The position numbers and the translations under genes were made by a program. Shown here one piece after another: positions 43,273-53,078 of a stretch of 64,000 bases of DNA. Under the pieces are notes generated by a model. It did not search any database, had not been told where the DNA came from, and saw only the letters and a program-made list of their open reading frames with translations. The DNA lies in contig NZ_QXMH01000001.1 of assembly GCF_003568665.1 (NCBI RefSeq), positions 806,001-870,000 on the forward strand, read 5' to 3'. Position 1 is the stretch's first letter. Each line of letters begins with the position of its first letter. Origin of the DNA: Chitinophaga alhagiae (GTDB lineage: Bacteria; Bacteroidota; Bacteroidia; Chitinophagales; Chitinophagaceae).

Positions 43273-44418
43273 TTAATTGAATGCGTTGTGAATGGTGTTC
43301 AGGAGGTACCCCTTCGGATCGCTGGAATACTCCCAGAACATGACCCCGGCCAGCTTGTGCTTTTTCACGTATTTGCATTTGGCGCGCACGGAGCGTTCAT
43401 CATCGAAGGTGACAAAAATATGCTGCACGGGGTGAAAAAGATAAGGGGCCCTGGCGCGCCTGTCCCAATGACGCACATACCCCTGGTTCATCAAGCTGTC
43501 TTTCAGCCGGGTATACCCGCCGCCCCTGGCGCCCTTGAGGGCCTGCTGGTTGAGCCCCCTGGCGGTAGCGTCTTTCATGGCCCAGGCGCGGCCGTAAAAG
43601 GCGATGCCCATCACCAGTTTTTCCGCTGGCACCCCTGCTTCCATGAAGATCTGCACAGAGCGGTGGGCGGAAGATTCTGCCGTGTCTTTCGTAGAACCGT
43701 ACAAGTTAGTATGGTGGCCGGCAATGCCGGTGGGGTTGGTTTTGTAGTCGTAGCTCATGATGTTCACATAGTTGAGGTACTGCTGGGCGTTGGCCATTTC
43801 CGTATGATCAGTGAAATACCGGCCACCGCCCACGGCGGTAGTGAGCTGGTAGCTGCGCCCGGTCTGCTGTTGCAGCGAGTCCAGCGACTCACGCAGGGCC
43901 TTGAACATCAGGGTGTAATTCTGTTTGTCTTCCGGGCGGAAAATATTCCCTTCTTCACCCGGCACGCCGGGATATTCCCAGTCAATGTCCACCCCGTCCA
44001 GCATGTACCGGCGTACAATGTCTACCGCGGAGGCCGCAAACAGCCGGCGCCCGTCTTCCGTGAGCACGGCGTCGGAAAAGTTTTCGCTCCAGGCCCATCC
44101 GCCAATGGAGATGAGTATTTTCAGTGCGGGATTACGGAGTTTGAGGGCGTTCAGCTCGCGGAAGTTGACGGTGTCTGTGGCTTCATTGGTGAGCCATGCC
44201 CGGCCGTTCTTCACATCTACAAATGCGTAGTTGATATGCGTGAGCTTTTCCACCATAATGGCGGAGGGGTTTTGCACCAGCCCGCGGAAGCCGCCTACAT
44301 AGGCAATGACAACCGGCGCAGGGCCTTTTGGTGGGGCGGAGATGAAGGCCGTAGCACCTGTCAAAATAAATAAAAACGCCACCATGGCGCTTTTAGCTGG
44401 CAAGGATAGATAACGCAT
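43273..44418 (-). CDS. Chitinase-like protein, GH18
   Basis: A 381-residue secreted GH18 enzyme. The signal segment (AMVAFLFILTGATAF) is followed by the barrel: THINYAFVDVKNGRAW, KILISIGGWAWSENFSDAV, and DGVDIDWEYPGV with Asp141, Asp144, Asp146 and catalytic Glu148, the full DxxDxDxE motif. Later conserved blocks are NIMSYDYKTNP and GIAFYGRAWAMKD. There is no separate binding domain, so it may prefer chito-oligosaccharides or act with surface partners. GH20 follows on the same transcript direction. Confidence 0.94.
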   Translation of the reverse strand: MRYLSLPAKSAMVAFLFILTGATAFISAPPKGPAPVVIAYVGGFRGLVQNPSAIMVEKLTHINYAFVDVKNGRAWLTNEATDTVNFRELNALKLRNPALKILISIGGWAWSENFSDAVLTEDGRRLFAASAVDIVRRYMLDGVDIDWEYPGVPGEEGNIFRPEDKQNYTLMFKALRESLDSLQQQTGRSYQLTTAVGGGRYFTDHTEMANAQQYLNYVNIMSYDYKTNPTGIAGHHTNLYGSTKDTAESSAHRSVQIFMEAGVPAEKLVMGIAFYGRAWAMKDATARGLNQQALKGARGGGYTRLKDSLMNQGYVRHWDRRARAPYLFHPVQHIFVTFDDERSVRAKCKYVKKHKLAGVMFWEYSSDPKGYLLNTIHNAFN

Positions 44419-44484
44419 ACAATAAATATAGGGTATTTCCCTGCCATAATCAAAACCACCCCGGTAGACACCGGGATGGCGATA

Positions 44485-44601
44485 TCATTTCCACATTTTA
44501 GCGTCATCTACTGTTGAGATGCTAAAAAGCGGATGCATGGTTTTCCATGATTCCATAAATGCCGTATTTATTTTTTTCTGCAAGCGCGGGGCTACGGTCA
44601 T
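44485..44601 (-). CDS. Possible 38-residue peptide coupled to tonB
   Basis: An ATG at 44601 overlaps the tonB stop by 4 bp (ATGA), and the frame runs 38 codons to a TGA. The product is basic (LQKKINTAFMESWK) and matches nothing I know. A short hairpin (CCCGGT/ACCGGG, 44460-44475) follows. The overlap is suggestive, but the frame may be chance. Confidence 0.22.
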   Translation of the reverse strand: MTVAPRLQKKINTAFMESWKTMHPLFSISTVDDAKMWK

Positions 44602-45443
44602 TGGTCCTGCAGCTTGAAATTGATGGGCAGGTTGAAAAATACAGATACATATTGTCCGTTCTGTTTGCCGGGCTTCCATTTCGGCATTTTTTTCACCACG
44701 CGGAGCGCCTCTTCATCCAGCCCGGCGCCCTTTTTAGCGCCTACCAGCTCCACATCGCTGATCTCTCCCGTAGACCGTACCACAAACTTCACAAACACAA
44801 CGCCCTGCACGCCGTTTTCGGCAGCCATGCCGGGGTATCGGAGGTTATTGGTTAAAAATTTGGCCAGGGCCGCTTCTCCGCCCGGGAACGTCGGCATTAT
44901 TTCCACAAAGGTCTGCACCTCGTCTTTCTTTTCTAGTTTGGGCGCCTCCACCACGTTGCTGCCGCCTGTAAGGCCCTCGGGGATGCCATTGTCCGCGCCG
45001 TTGGGGTCTCCGCTCAGGTCTGTTTTCACGCCGATGGCCACTTTTTCCAGGTCAGCGTTCCTGGCCGGCTCGTCATCCGGCCGCACGTCCTCATCCGGCT
45101 TGATGACAAAAGTGGTATGCTTCACAGTAGGTTTGGAAATGGCCGGGGCCGGTTCCCGCACGGTGGGCGGCGGCGTGAACGCGGGTTTTTCTTCTACAAT
45201 GTTCGTCAGTTTTGTTTCTGTGATCACCGGCCTCAGCGGTACGTTCACCTCGCTGGAGGCCAGCAGCCGAGAGCTTACCGTATATCCGCCTATCACTATC
45301 AGCACAATGGCAGACATGCCCAGCACGGCGCTGCGCACACGCCTGTCATACCGGCGGCGCAGCTCATAAGCGCCATATTCCTTGTTCCGGTCATCAAAAA
45401 GAATGTCGAGAAAATCTGATTTGAGGAGTTTGGTTGTTTCCAT
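44598..45443 (-). CDS. tonB: TonB-family energy transducer
   Basis: A 281-residue protein with the Bacteroidota TonB layout: a cytosolic start (LLKSDFLDILFDDRNKEYGAYELRRRYDRR in pieces), one membrane helix at residues 37-56, a proline- and charge-rich periplasmic linker (FTPPPTVREPAPAISKP), and the TonB C-terminal domain (residues about 190-281; FPGGEAALAKFLTNNLRYP, GVVFVKFVVRSTGEISDVEL, MPKWKPGKQNGQ). It transmits proton-motive force to TonB-dependent receptors in the outer membrane. No exbB/exbD or intact receptor gene is adjacent. It is divergent from the RND efflux operon. Confidence 0.93.
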   Translation of the reverse strand: METTKLLKSDFLDILFDDRNKEYGAYELRRRYDRRVRSAVLGMSAIVLIVIGGYTVSSRLLASSEVNVPLRPVITETKLTNIVEEKPAFTPPPTVREPAPAISKPTVKHTTFVIKPDEDVRPDDEPARNADLEKVAIGVKTDLSGDPNGADNGIPEGLTGGSNVVEAPKLEKKDEVQTFVEIMPTFPGGEAALAKFLTNNLRYPGMAAENGVQGVVFVKFVVRSTGEISDVELVGAKKGAGLDEEALRVVKKMPKWKPGKQNGQYVSVFFNLPINFKLQDQ

Positions 45444-45514
45444 GGCAGTTAGTTTAACAGGAAGATGCGGGCAGTTTTCTTTTCCATAATATTTTTATAA
45501 ATCATTGAACCTTT

Positions 45515-45522
45515 TATATTTG
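45515..45522 (+). promoter_or_regulatory. -7 element of the RND efflux operon
   Basis: TATATTTG matches TAnnTTTG exactly, 29 bp before the ATG at 45552. No convincing -33 TTG lies at the expected distance. Confidence 0.5.
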
Positions 45523-45551
45523 TAGTTGTTCATGTATTGCACCCGGGAACT

Positions 45552-46910
45552 ATGACGCGTTCGACTATCCATAAAAAGCTCCGTAACTGGTTGCTGCCGG
45601 CCGCTTTAGTGCTGATGCTGCAACCGCTTTCCGCCCAGCAGGACACTTCAGGGGCTCACTCCTTTACGCTGGAAGAATCCGTTCAGTATGCGCTACGCCA
45701 TCAGAACGATGTGGTCAATGCCCGCCTCAACAGGCAGGCTTCCCTGGAAAAGATCCGGGAAAGCAGGGGCAAACTGTTCCCGCATGTGAATGTGAATGCC
45801 AGCTTTACAGACAACCTCAAGCTGCAGACCTCGTACATTCCCGACTTTGCCAACGATCCCAATAACAAGATACCCGTGCAGTTCGGCACCAAGTTCTCTT
45901 CCATGGTACAGGCCGAGGCCACGCAGACGCTGCTGAACAGCGACTACTTTCTGGGCCTGCGGGCGGCCAGGGTATATGACCAGCTTTCCGTGAAGGACTA
46001 TGAACGCACCGCCATTGCTACCCGGGTAGCGGTCAGCAACGCGTTTTTTACAGTGCTGGTCAACCGGGAAAGCATCCGCCTTACAGATGCCAACCTGGTA
46101 CAGACCTCCAAGGCCCTGCAAGATACCCGGGCCCGTTATGAGCAAGGGGTGTCTGAAAGGATCGACGTGGACAGGCTGCAGGTATCCTACAACAAATCAG
46201 AGACCCAGCGGGCCAACCTGGAGCGCCTGCTGCAATTCTCCATGGACGTACTGAAATTTGAAATGGGCATGCCCCTGCAGGAAATGCTGGAGCTGGAAGA
46301 CGATCTTGACAGCTTCACCAGGGAAATGCCTGACAGCATGAACTATAACGTACAGAACCGGCCGGAATACTCCATGCAGCATACGCAGGTGGAGCTGGAC
46401 AGGCTGAACCTGAAAAGCAAAAAACTGGAAATACTGCCCTCCCTCAATGCACATATCAACTATGGCGTGAACTGGTTTTCCGATTCCTTTTCTGACCTGT
46501 ACAAACAGGGCTTTGGCGTATCCGCCCTGGGCGTAAGCCTGTCCATGCCCCTGTTTACCGGTACAGAGCGGATCTACCAGGTACGGCAGCGGCAGATCTC
46601 GTTGAAACAATCCGAGAATAACCTCGCCTACCTGGGCCAGCAGATACAGCTGGAGGTAAAAGAGGCGTGGACAACCTACCGGAACAACGCCGCCTCGCTG
46701 GCTATGGAAGAAAAGAACATGGCGCTCACGCAGGGCGTGTATGACCGGGTGCTGCTGAAGTTCAAGGAAGGCGTATCGTCCAGCCTTGACGTTGCTACGG
46801 CAGACAGTGGCCTGAAGCAGGCCCAGGTTGACTATATACAGGCCCTGATCAACATGCTGGTGAGCAAAGTGAAGCTGGAGCAGGCGATGGGCAAAATCAA
46901 ACCACAATAA
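45552..46910 (+). CDS. TolC-family outer membrane factor of an RND pump
   Basis: About 452 residues from the ATG at 45552; a TTG five codons earlier is less likely. Signal peptide (LLPAALVLMLQPLSAQQ). Two outer membrane efflux protein repeats are visible: ESVQYALRHQNDVVNARLNR, SRGKLFPHVNVNASFTDNL and, in the second half, LDRLNLKSKKLEILPSLNAH, with long coiled-coil helices between. It forms the outer-membrane channel of the tripartite pump encoded by the next two genes, 10 bp downstream. Confidence 0.92.
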   Translation: MTRSTIHKKLRNWLLPAALVLMLQPLSAQQDTSGAHSFTLEESVQYALRHQNDVVNARLNRQASLEKIRESRGKLFPHVNVNASFTDNLKLQTSYIPDFANDPNNKIPVQFGTKFSSMVQAEATQTLLNSDYFLGLRAARVYDQLSVKDYERTAIATRVAVSNAFFTVLVNRESIRLTDANLVQTSKALQDTRARYEQGVSERIDVDRLQVSYNKSETQRANLERLLQFSMDVLKFEMGMPLQEMLELEDDLDSFTREMPDSMNYNVQNRPEYSMQHTQVELDRLNLKSKKLEILPSLNAHINYGVNWFSDSFSDLYKQGFGVSALGVSLSMPLFTGTERIYQVRQRQISLKQSENNLAYLGQQIQLEVKEAWTTYRNNAASLAMEEKNMALTQGVYDRVLLKFKEGVSSSLDVATADSGLKQAQVDYIQALINMLVSKVKLEQAMGKIKPQ

Positions 46911-46920
46911 AATATTTTTT

Positions 46921-47997
46921 ATGCACCGCACCCGGAACATTTACATATCCCTGTTACTTCCGCTGCTCAGTGCCTGCGGCGGCAAAAAGCAGGCGCCCGC
47001 CGGCCCTATGCCCAAGCCTACTGTGTCAGTATATGAAGTGAAACCGGCAACGTTCAAGGTAACAGAAAAATTTCCGGCCACGCTGACAGGCAATGTGATC
47101 GTAGACCTTAAATCTGATGTAACCGGCTTCCTGGAGGCCATCCGCGTTAAAGACGGCAGCACTGTAAAAAAAGGGCAGGTATTGTATGAAGTGGACAAAA
47201 GCCGCAGCCAGGCCACGTATGAACAATCAGAGGCCAGTGTGCGGCAGGCGGAGGCAGATCTTGCCCTCAAGAAGAAAGACTACGAGCGGTACAGCAACCT
47301 GCTGCAGCAAGACGCTATTTCCCGCCAGACGGTAGACCAGGCTGAAACCGCGCTCCGCACCGCGGAGGCCAACCTGGCCGCGGCCAAGGCGGCCCGCGCC
47401 CGCAGCGGTACAGATATCAATCATGCCGTGCTGCGCGCACCCCTGAACGGGAAAATAGGCATTGCCACCATTCGTATCGGAGACCTGGTAACCGCCGGCC
47501 AAACGGTGATCAACACCCTGGTCAATGAAGATCCCATTTATGCGGATATAGACCTGCCGCAAAGCAGGTATACGGATTTCAACCGCGGCGGGCAGCAATT
47601 CTACCTGATCTTCGGCAATGGCGAACACTATTCCCATGAGGGAAAGATATTACTGGTCAACAACGTGGTAGACCCGAGAACGGGCACCATCCGCATGCGG
47701 CTGACCTTCCCCAATCCGCAGGGTACATTGAAAAGCGGCATGACGGGGGCGGTGGAGATACATTCCCCCGCCGGCAGCAGCCAGGTGGCCATTCCATCCA
47801 GGGCTATTGTAGAGTTGCTGGGAGAAGTGAAAGCATACGTGGTAGACCGCAACAACGTGATACAGATGCGCCCTGTTGAAAGGGGCGCCGTGGTAGACAG
47901 CATGATGATCGTCCGTTCCGGGCTGCAGGCGGGAGACCGCGTAGTAGTAGACGGCATCCAGAAAGTTCACCAGGGAGATACGGTCAATATCAAATAA
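46921..47997 (+). CDS. RND efflux periplasmic adaptor (membrane fusion lipoprotein)
   Basis: A 358-residue lipoprotein; lipobox LSAC with the acylated Cys near residue 19. The order is AcrA-like: lipoyl half (VIVDLKSDVTGFLEAIRVKDG), a hairpin coiled coil (EQSEASVRQAEADLALKKKD, AETALRTAEANLAAAKAARA), lipoyl half (GKIGIATIRIGDLVTAGQTV), beta-barrel (EGKILLVNNVVDPRTGTIRM) and a membrane-proximal domain. It bridges the RND transporter encoded 19 bp downstream and the TolC-like channel. Confidence 0.94.
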   Translation: MHRTRNIYISLLLPLLSACGGKKQAPAGPMPKPTVSVYEVKPATFKVTEKFPATLTGNVIVDLKSDVTGFLEAIRVKDGSTVKKGQVLYEVDKSRSQATYEQSEASVRQAEADLALKKKDYERYSNLLQQDAISRQTVDQAETALRTAEANLAAAKAARARSGTDINHAVLRAPLNGKIGIATIRIGDLVTAGQTVINTLVNEDPIYADIDLPQSRYTDFNRGGQQFYLIFGNGEHYSHEGKILLVNNVVDPRTGTIRMRLTFPNPQGTLKSGMTGAVEIHSPAGSSQVAIPSRAIVELLGEVKAYVVDRNNVIQMRPVERGAVVDSMMIVRSGLQAGDRVVVDGIQKVHQGDTVNIK

Positions 47998-48016
47998 CAG
48001 TTAACAGCAGGGCAGC

Positions 48017-51000
48017 ATGATCTCAAAAACGTTCATAGAAAGGAAAAACACCACTATTGTTATTGCGGTCATTATGGTGATTGTAGGGCTGATCTGCATG
48101 ATCAACCTCCCTATTGCCCAGTTGCCGGATATTGCCCCGCCAGTGGTTGACGTGCGGGCCAACTACATCGGCGCCAACTCCACGACGGTAGAAGAAACAG
48201 TTACCACTCCCATAGAGAACCAGGTGAACGGTACGCCCGGCGCCATGTACATACAGTCCGTAAGCGCCAACGACGGCTCCATGAGCATTACCGTTACTTT
48301 TGAAATAGGCACCAACCCCGATATTTCCGCGCTGGACGTGCAAAACCGGGTAAACTTCGCGTTGCCTTCCGTACCGGACGATGTACGAAGGGTAGGTGTG
48401 ACCACCAAAAAAAGGTCTAACGACATGTTGATGGTGGTGGCCCTTAACTCGCCCAACGGCACCCACAACTCCGAGTTCCTGAACAACTATCTCAATATCT
48501 ACGTAAGGCCTGAAATATTGCGTGTACCGGGTGTGGGCGATGTGAACGCCTTTTCGCAAGACTACAGCATGCGCATCTGGCTCAACCCGGACAAGATGGC
48601 CGCGCTGAACATCACCGCGGGAGACGTGGCACGGGCCATCCAGGAGCAGAACACGCAGGCCCCCGCGGGCATTATCGGTTCTCCGCCGGCCAAGCAAGGG
48701 CAGGCATTTGAATACACCGTGAAGGTGAAGGGCCGCCTGCTGACGGCGGAAGAATTTGGCAACATCATTGTGGCCACCAACCCGCAAACCGGCTCGCTGG
48801 TGCGGCTCCAGGATATTTCCCGGCAGCAGCTGGGGTCCTTCTCCTATGCCGTGGAAGTGAAGCCAGACGGGAAGAACGGTACCGGTATGGCCATTTACCT
48901 GGCGCCCGGCGCCAATGCGCTGGACGTGGCGGAACGGGTAGAAAACAAGTTCAAGGAGCTGGCCCAATCTTTCCCGGAAGATGTGAACTGGCTGATACCT
49001 TTTGAAACGGTCTCTTTCGTAAAAATATCCATCAACGAGGTGATACAGACCTTTGTTGAGGCCATGTTACTGGTAATACTGGTGGTATACCTCTTCCTGC
49101 AAAGCTGGCGGGCCACGCTGGTGCCGGTGCTGGTAATACCGGTTTCGCTGATAGGCACTTTTATCTTTTTCACCCTGCTCGGCTTTTCCATCAATACCCT
49201 TACGCTGTTCGGCTTTGTGCTGGCCATCGGGATAGTGGTAGACGATGCCATTGTGGTGGTGGAAGCAGTGCAGCACCATATTGACGTGAACGGCATGAAC
49301 CCGCTGGAAGCTACGTACAGGGCCATGACGGAGGTGCAGGCGCCGGTAATTGCCATCGGGCTGATACTGGCCGCGGTGTTTGTGCCCGTGGCCTTCATCC
49401 CCGGCGTGAGCGGCAAGCTGTACCAGCAATTTGCACTTACCATTGCATTTTCCGTAATACTGTCCGCATTCCTGGCGCTGTCCCTTACACCGGCGCTTTG
49501 CGCGGTGGTACTGCGCCCCAGCCGGCTGGACGAGCACTCAAGAGGCATCAACAAGCTGCATTACAAATTCAACAAATGGTTTACCCGCTTCACTGACAGA
49601 TATACCCACGGCGTGCGCCGTGCCATCAAACAAACGGCATTTGTACTGATATTGCTGGGCATCCTTTTCGGGGCGGCGTTTGCGCTGTTCAAGAAAGTGC
49701 CCACCACCTTTGTGCCGCAGGAAGACATGGGCGCGCTGTTCCTGGTAGTGGAACTGCCTGACGCATCTTCTTCCGTACGCACGCGCGAAGTGGTGGAGCG
49801 CATCAACAATATACTGCTGGGAGACTCTGCCGTGGCCCACTTCATGGGCGTATCGGGCATCAACTTCGTGGCCAATGCCATCAAGCCCAACTCCGCTACC
49901 TTCTTTGTGAACCTCAGACCCTGGGACCAGCGGCTTGCACATGGAGATGATATCGGCACCGTATCCGGCCGCATACAAATGAAGCTGGCGCAGATCACGG
50001 AGGCTACGGCACTGGCGCTGCCCTCTCCCACCCTGCGTGGCATGGGTACCTCCACCGGTTTCACGTACGTACTGGAGCAGCGCAGCGGAACGGATGTTGC
50101 CGAGTTTTCCAAGGTGCTGCAAAACCTCCTGGTGGCTGCCAACAAGCGCCCTGAAATAGCCCGGGCCTATGCGTTCTTCAGCGCCACCACGCCGGAGTTC
50201 AACGTGGAAGTGGACCGTGACCGGTGCAAGCAGATGGGCGTGGCGGTAAACGATGTATTCAACGCACTGCAAACCTTCCTGGGCGGTATGTATGTAAATG
50301 ACTTCACCCGTTTCGGCCGCAGCTTCCGCGTGGTACTGCAGGCAGACAGCAGCTTCCGCCAAACGGTCAACGACCTGAGCTTTTACCATGTACGCAACCA
50401 GAACGGGGAAATGGTACCGCTCAGTTCTCTTATCAAAACCAAACTGGGCGCGGGCGCGCCGGTGATCAACCACTTTAACCTGTACCGGTCGGCGGAGATC
50501 AGCGGCACCAGCAATCCCGGCTTCAGCAGCGGCGATGCCATCAAAGCCATGGAAGAAGTTTCCAAAGAAGTGCTGCCGCCTAACTTCGGGTACGAGTGGT
50601 CCAATATCTCCAAGCAGGAAATAGAGGCCGGCAACAAAAGCACCATGATCTTTGCCCTGTCTATTCTTTTTGTATTCTTGTTACTTACTGCGTTATATGA
50701 AAGTTGGTCTGTCCCATTCTCTGTACTGCTGGCCGTACCGGTGGCCTTGTTCGGGTCTATCCTTGCCCTGTGGCTCACCGGCCAGGCAAACAGCGTTTAT
50801 TCGCAGATCGGTTTGATCACGCTGATAGGGTTATCTGCCAAAAACGCCATTTTGATCGTAGAGTTCTGTAAAGAACGTGTAGACAAAGGCATGCCGCTGA
50901 TCCAGGCCACCCTGGAGGCGGTAAGCCTGCGTTTCAGGCCCATTCTCATGACCTCCTTTGCGTTCATACTGGGGGTAATGCCGCTGGCCCTGGCCAAAGG

Positions 51001-51193
51001 TGCGGGCGCGGCCGCAAGGGTCAACATCGGCTTCACGGTTGTGGGCGGTATGCTGGCTGCCACCTTGTTGGCTATTTTCAGCGTGCCGGTATTGTATGTG
51101 CTGATCACCCGGCTGGCGTATGGTAAAAAGAAACTGGCCGAGCTGGAAGAAGAAGGCAGGAAAAACCCGCCGCCCGCCGCACCGCAGCATTGA
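48017..51193 (+). CDS. RND multidrug transporter, HAE1/AcrB type
   Basis: A 1058-residue inner-membrane antiporter with 12 predicted helices and two large periplasmic loops. Helix 1 is IVIAVIMVIVGLICMINLP; the pore and docking domains include NVNAFSQ-like and GTPGAMYIQSVSANDGSMSI blocks; helix 4 carries GIVVDDAIVVVEAVQHHID with the two proton-relay Asp residues; a helix 10 Lys segment is GLITLIGLSAKNAILIVEF. Length is that of AcrB. It exports lipophilic compounds in exchange for protons. It ends tail to tail with the KefC-like gene with no gap. Confidence 0.95.
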   Translation: MISKTFIERKNTTIVIAVIMVIVGLICMINLPIAQLPDIAPPVVDVRANYIGANSTTVEETVTTPIENQVNGTPGAMYIQSVSANDGSMSITVTFEIGTNPDISALDVQNRVNFALPSVPDDVRRVGVTTKKRSNDMLMVVALNSPNGTHNSEFLNNYLNIYVRPEILRVPGVGDVNAFSQDYSMRIWLNPDKMAALNITAGDVARAIQEQNTQAPAGIIGSPPAKQGQAFEYTVKVKGRLLTAEEFGNIIVATNPQTGSLVRLQDISRQQLGSFSYAVEVKPDGKNGTGMAIYLAPGANALDVAERVENKFKELAQSFPEDVNWLIPFETVSFVKISINEVIQTFVEAMLLVILVVYLFLQSWRATLVPVLVIPVSLIGTFIFFTLLGFSINTLTLFGFVLAIGIVVDDAIVVVEAVQHHIDVNGMNPLEATYRAMTEVQAPVIAIGLILAAVFVPVAFIPGVSGKLYQQFALTIAFSVILSAFLALSLTPALCAVVLRPSRLDEHSRGINKLHYKFNKWFTRFTDRYTHGVRRAIKQTAFVLILLGILFGAAFALFKKVPTTFVPQEDMGALFLVVELPDASSSVRTREVVERINNILLGDSAVAHFMGVSGINFVANAIKPNSATFFVNLRPWDQRLAHGDDIGTVSGRIQMKLAQITEATALALPSPTLRGMGTSTGFTYVLEQRSGTDVAEFSKVLQNLLVAANKRPEIARAYAFFSATTPEFNVEVDRDRCKQMGVAVNDVFNALQTFLGGMYVNDFTRFGRSFRVVLQADSSFRQTVNDLSFYHVRNQNGEMVPLSSLIKTKLGAGAPVINHFNLYRSAEISGTSNPGFSSGDAIKAMEEVSKEVLPPNFGYEWSNISKQEIEAGNKSTMIFALSILFVFLLLTALYESWSVPFSVLLAVPVALFGSILALWLTGQANSVYSQIGLITLIGLSAKNAILIVEFCKERVDKGMPLIQATLEAVSLRFRPILMTSFAFILGVMPLALAKGAGAAARVNIGFTVVGGMLAATLLAIFSVPVLYVLITRLAYGKKKLAELEEEGRKNPPPAAPQH

Positions 51194-53059
51194 TCAATTC
51201 CTTTCTTCCGCGTTTTCCCTGTCCCATCCGCCATCGCGGATCAGCATGTTGGTATATGCATCTGCCTGTATGAGCTTTTGCAGTTCCTCCATTCTTTCCC
51301 GTGCAATGTTCACGTATTGCTTGTCGTCCCGGTAAGCAGCCAGCCCTTTGAGGGACCTTTCATCAAAACGCCGGAACATCCGCGCGGCCCGCTGTGACTG
51401 GTATGCGCGGCGGCCCAGCATTTCCAGCACATCAGCGGCCAGGCGCAGCGACGTGTCTATTGTTTCCCGGTAAATATGCAGCACGCCCGCGTTCATCAGG
51501 TCAAAGGCATCTGCGTTCTGCGTAGCCCTTACCAGCATTTGCAGATGCGGATAGTGTTTTTTCACCGTATCCACCACCTCCAGCGTCTTTTCCGGCGTGG
51601 CCATGGCAATCACGATCAGGCGGGCCTGTTCCGCGCCGGCAGACTTCAGCATGTCTGCACGGGCCGCATCGCCGTAATACACTTTAAGCCCCATCTGCCG
51701 CAACAGGTCTACCCGGTCAGAATCAAGGTCCAGCACGGTAGACGGAACACCGCTGGCACGCAGAAAACGGCCTACTACCGTACCGAAGTGGTCAAAGCCC
51801 GCAATGATCACGGGGTTCTTTTCGTCTATAGTATCAGGCTCCCGTTCCTCGCGGTTGGCCGTACAGCCGAAGCGCGGCACTATCACCTTGTCGTACACCA
51901 GCATCAGCAATGGCGTAAGGGCCATGGTAATAGCCACAACGGCCGTCATAATATCTACCAGTTCTGCCGGCAGCAGCCTGGCGCCCTCGGAAAAGGAGAA
52001 TAATACGAAGGCAAACTCACCCACCTGCGGGAGCGCAAAGGCAAACAGCAGGTTCTGCTCCCCGCTGAGGCGGAACAATTTTCCCAGGCCGGCCAGCACC
52101 AGAAATTTCACGGCCAGAACGCCTGCCACCAGCCCGGTGATCAACCAGGGCTCCTGTACCACCAGCTGGAAATTGATGGTGGCGCCTACGCCAATAAAGA
52201 ACAACCCCAGCAACAGGCCTTTAAAAGGTTCTATATCACTTTCCAGCTCGTGCCGGTACTCGCTGTTGGCCAGTACCACCCCACCCAGGAACGCGCCGAG
52301 CGCGGGACTAAGGCCCACCAGCGTCATCAGCACGGCAATGGCCACTACCAGCAGCAGGGCGGACGCGGTGAACAGCTCCCGCAACCGCGTGCGGGCCACA
52401 ATGTGCAAAATGGGCTTCACCACATAGCGCCCTCCTACTACCAGCGCAGATACAGCGCCGAATACTATCAGGGTTTTGGCCCAGGCTGGCTGGTGGGCTA
52501 TGAGAGACTGCCCGTCTTCTACCGTGCCGGCGGCGCCGGAGGGCCCCAGGAGCGGGAAAATGGCCAGCATGGGTATAACCGCCACATCCTGGAAAAGCAA
52601 TACGGAAAAAGCGCTTTGGCCCGCGGCAGAGCCCATCTGCCCTTTCTCATTCAGTATTTGCAGCACTATGGCCGTTGAAGAAAGAGACAAGATCATTCCC
52701 AATATCAGCGCCTGATTCCAGGGCAGCCCGAAAACCATACTCAGTCCCGCCACCAGGGTGGCCGTTACTACTACCTGCAGGCCACCAAGGCCAAGTATGG
52801 GCGCGCGCAACTTCCAGAGAAGGGATGGTTCCAGCTCCAGGCCTATCAGGAACAGCATCATCACTACCCCAAATTCCGCAAAATGCATCAGGTCTTCGCC
52901 ACCGTGCCCGATAAGCCCCAGCAGCGCCGGTCCTATGATGATACCGCCAATAAGGTAGCCCAGCACAGAGCCCAGGTTCAGCTTTTTGGCCAGAGGCACA
53001 AATACCACCATGGTAGCAAGGTAAACAAGCGCCTGGTAGAAGAATGATTCATTAGACAT
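51194..53059 (-). CDS. CPA2 cation:proton antiporter with RCK domain (KefB/KefC type)
   Basis: A 621-residue membrane protein. Residues 1-385 form about 12 helices with the family's HGGEDLMHFAEFGVVMMLFL, LIGLELEPSLLWKLR and LSSTAIVLQILNEKGQMG segments. The cytosolic part begins with a Rossmann RCK/TrkA-N domain (VIIAGFDHFGTVVGRFLRAS, VYYGDAARADMLKSAGAEQA). KefB/KefC proteins release K+ and acidify the cytosol to protect against electrophiles, gated by glutathione adducts in Proteobacteria; the gating ligand here may differ. A KefF-type flavoprotein gene lies 19 bp upstream in the same operon, which supports the assignment. Confidence 0.93.
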   Translation of the reverse strand: MSNESFFYQALVYLATMVVFVPLAKKLNLGSVLGYLIGGIIIGPALLGLIGHGGEDLMHFAEFGVVMMLFLIGLELEPSLLWKLRAPILGLGGLQVVVTATLVAGLSMVFGLPWNQALILGMILSLSSTAIVLQILNEKGQMGSAAGQSAFSVLLFQDVAVIPMLAIFPLLGPSGAAGTVEDGQSLIAHQPAWAKTLIVFGAVSALVVGGRYVVKPILHIVARTRLRELFTASALLLVVAIAVLMTLVGLSPALGAFLGGVVLANSEYRHELESDIEPFKGLLLGLFFIGVGATINFQLVVQEPWLITGLVAGVLAVKFLVLAGLGKLFRLSGEQNLLFAFALPQVGEFAFVLFSFSEGARLLPAELVDIMTAVVAITMALTPLLMLVYDKVIVPRFGCTANREEREPDTIDEKNPVIIAGFDHFGTVVGRFLRASGVPSTVLDLDSDRVDLLRQMGLKVYYGDAARADMLKSAGAEQARLIVIAMATPEKTLEVVDTVKKHYPHLQMLVRATQNADAFDLMNAGVLHIYRETIDTSLRLAADVLEMLGRRAYQSQRAARMFRRFDERSLKGLAAYRDDKQYVNIARERMEELQKLIQADAYTNMLIRDGGWDRENAEERN

Positions 53060-53078
53060 AGTTAATTGTGGATTAGAA

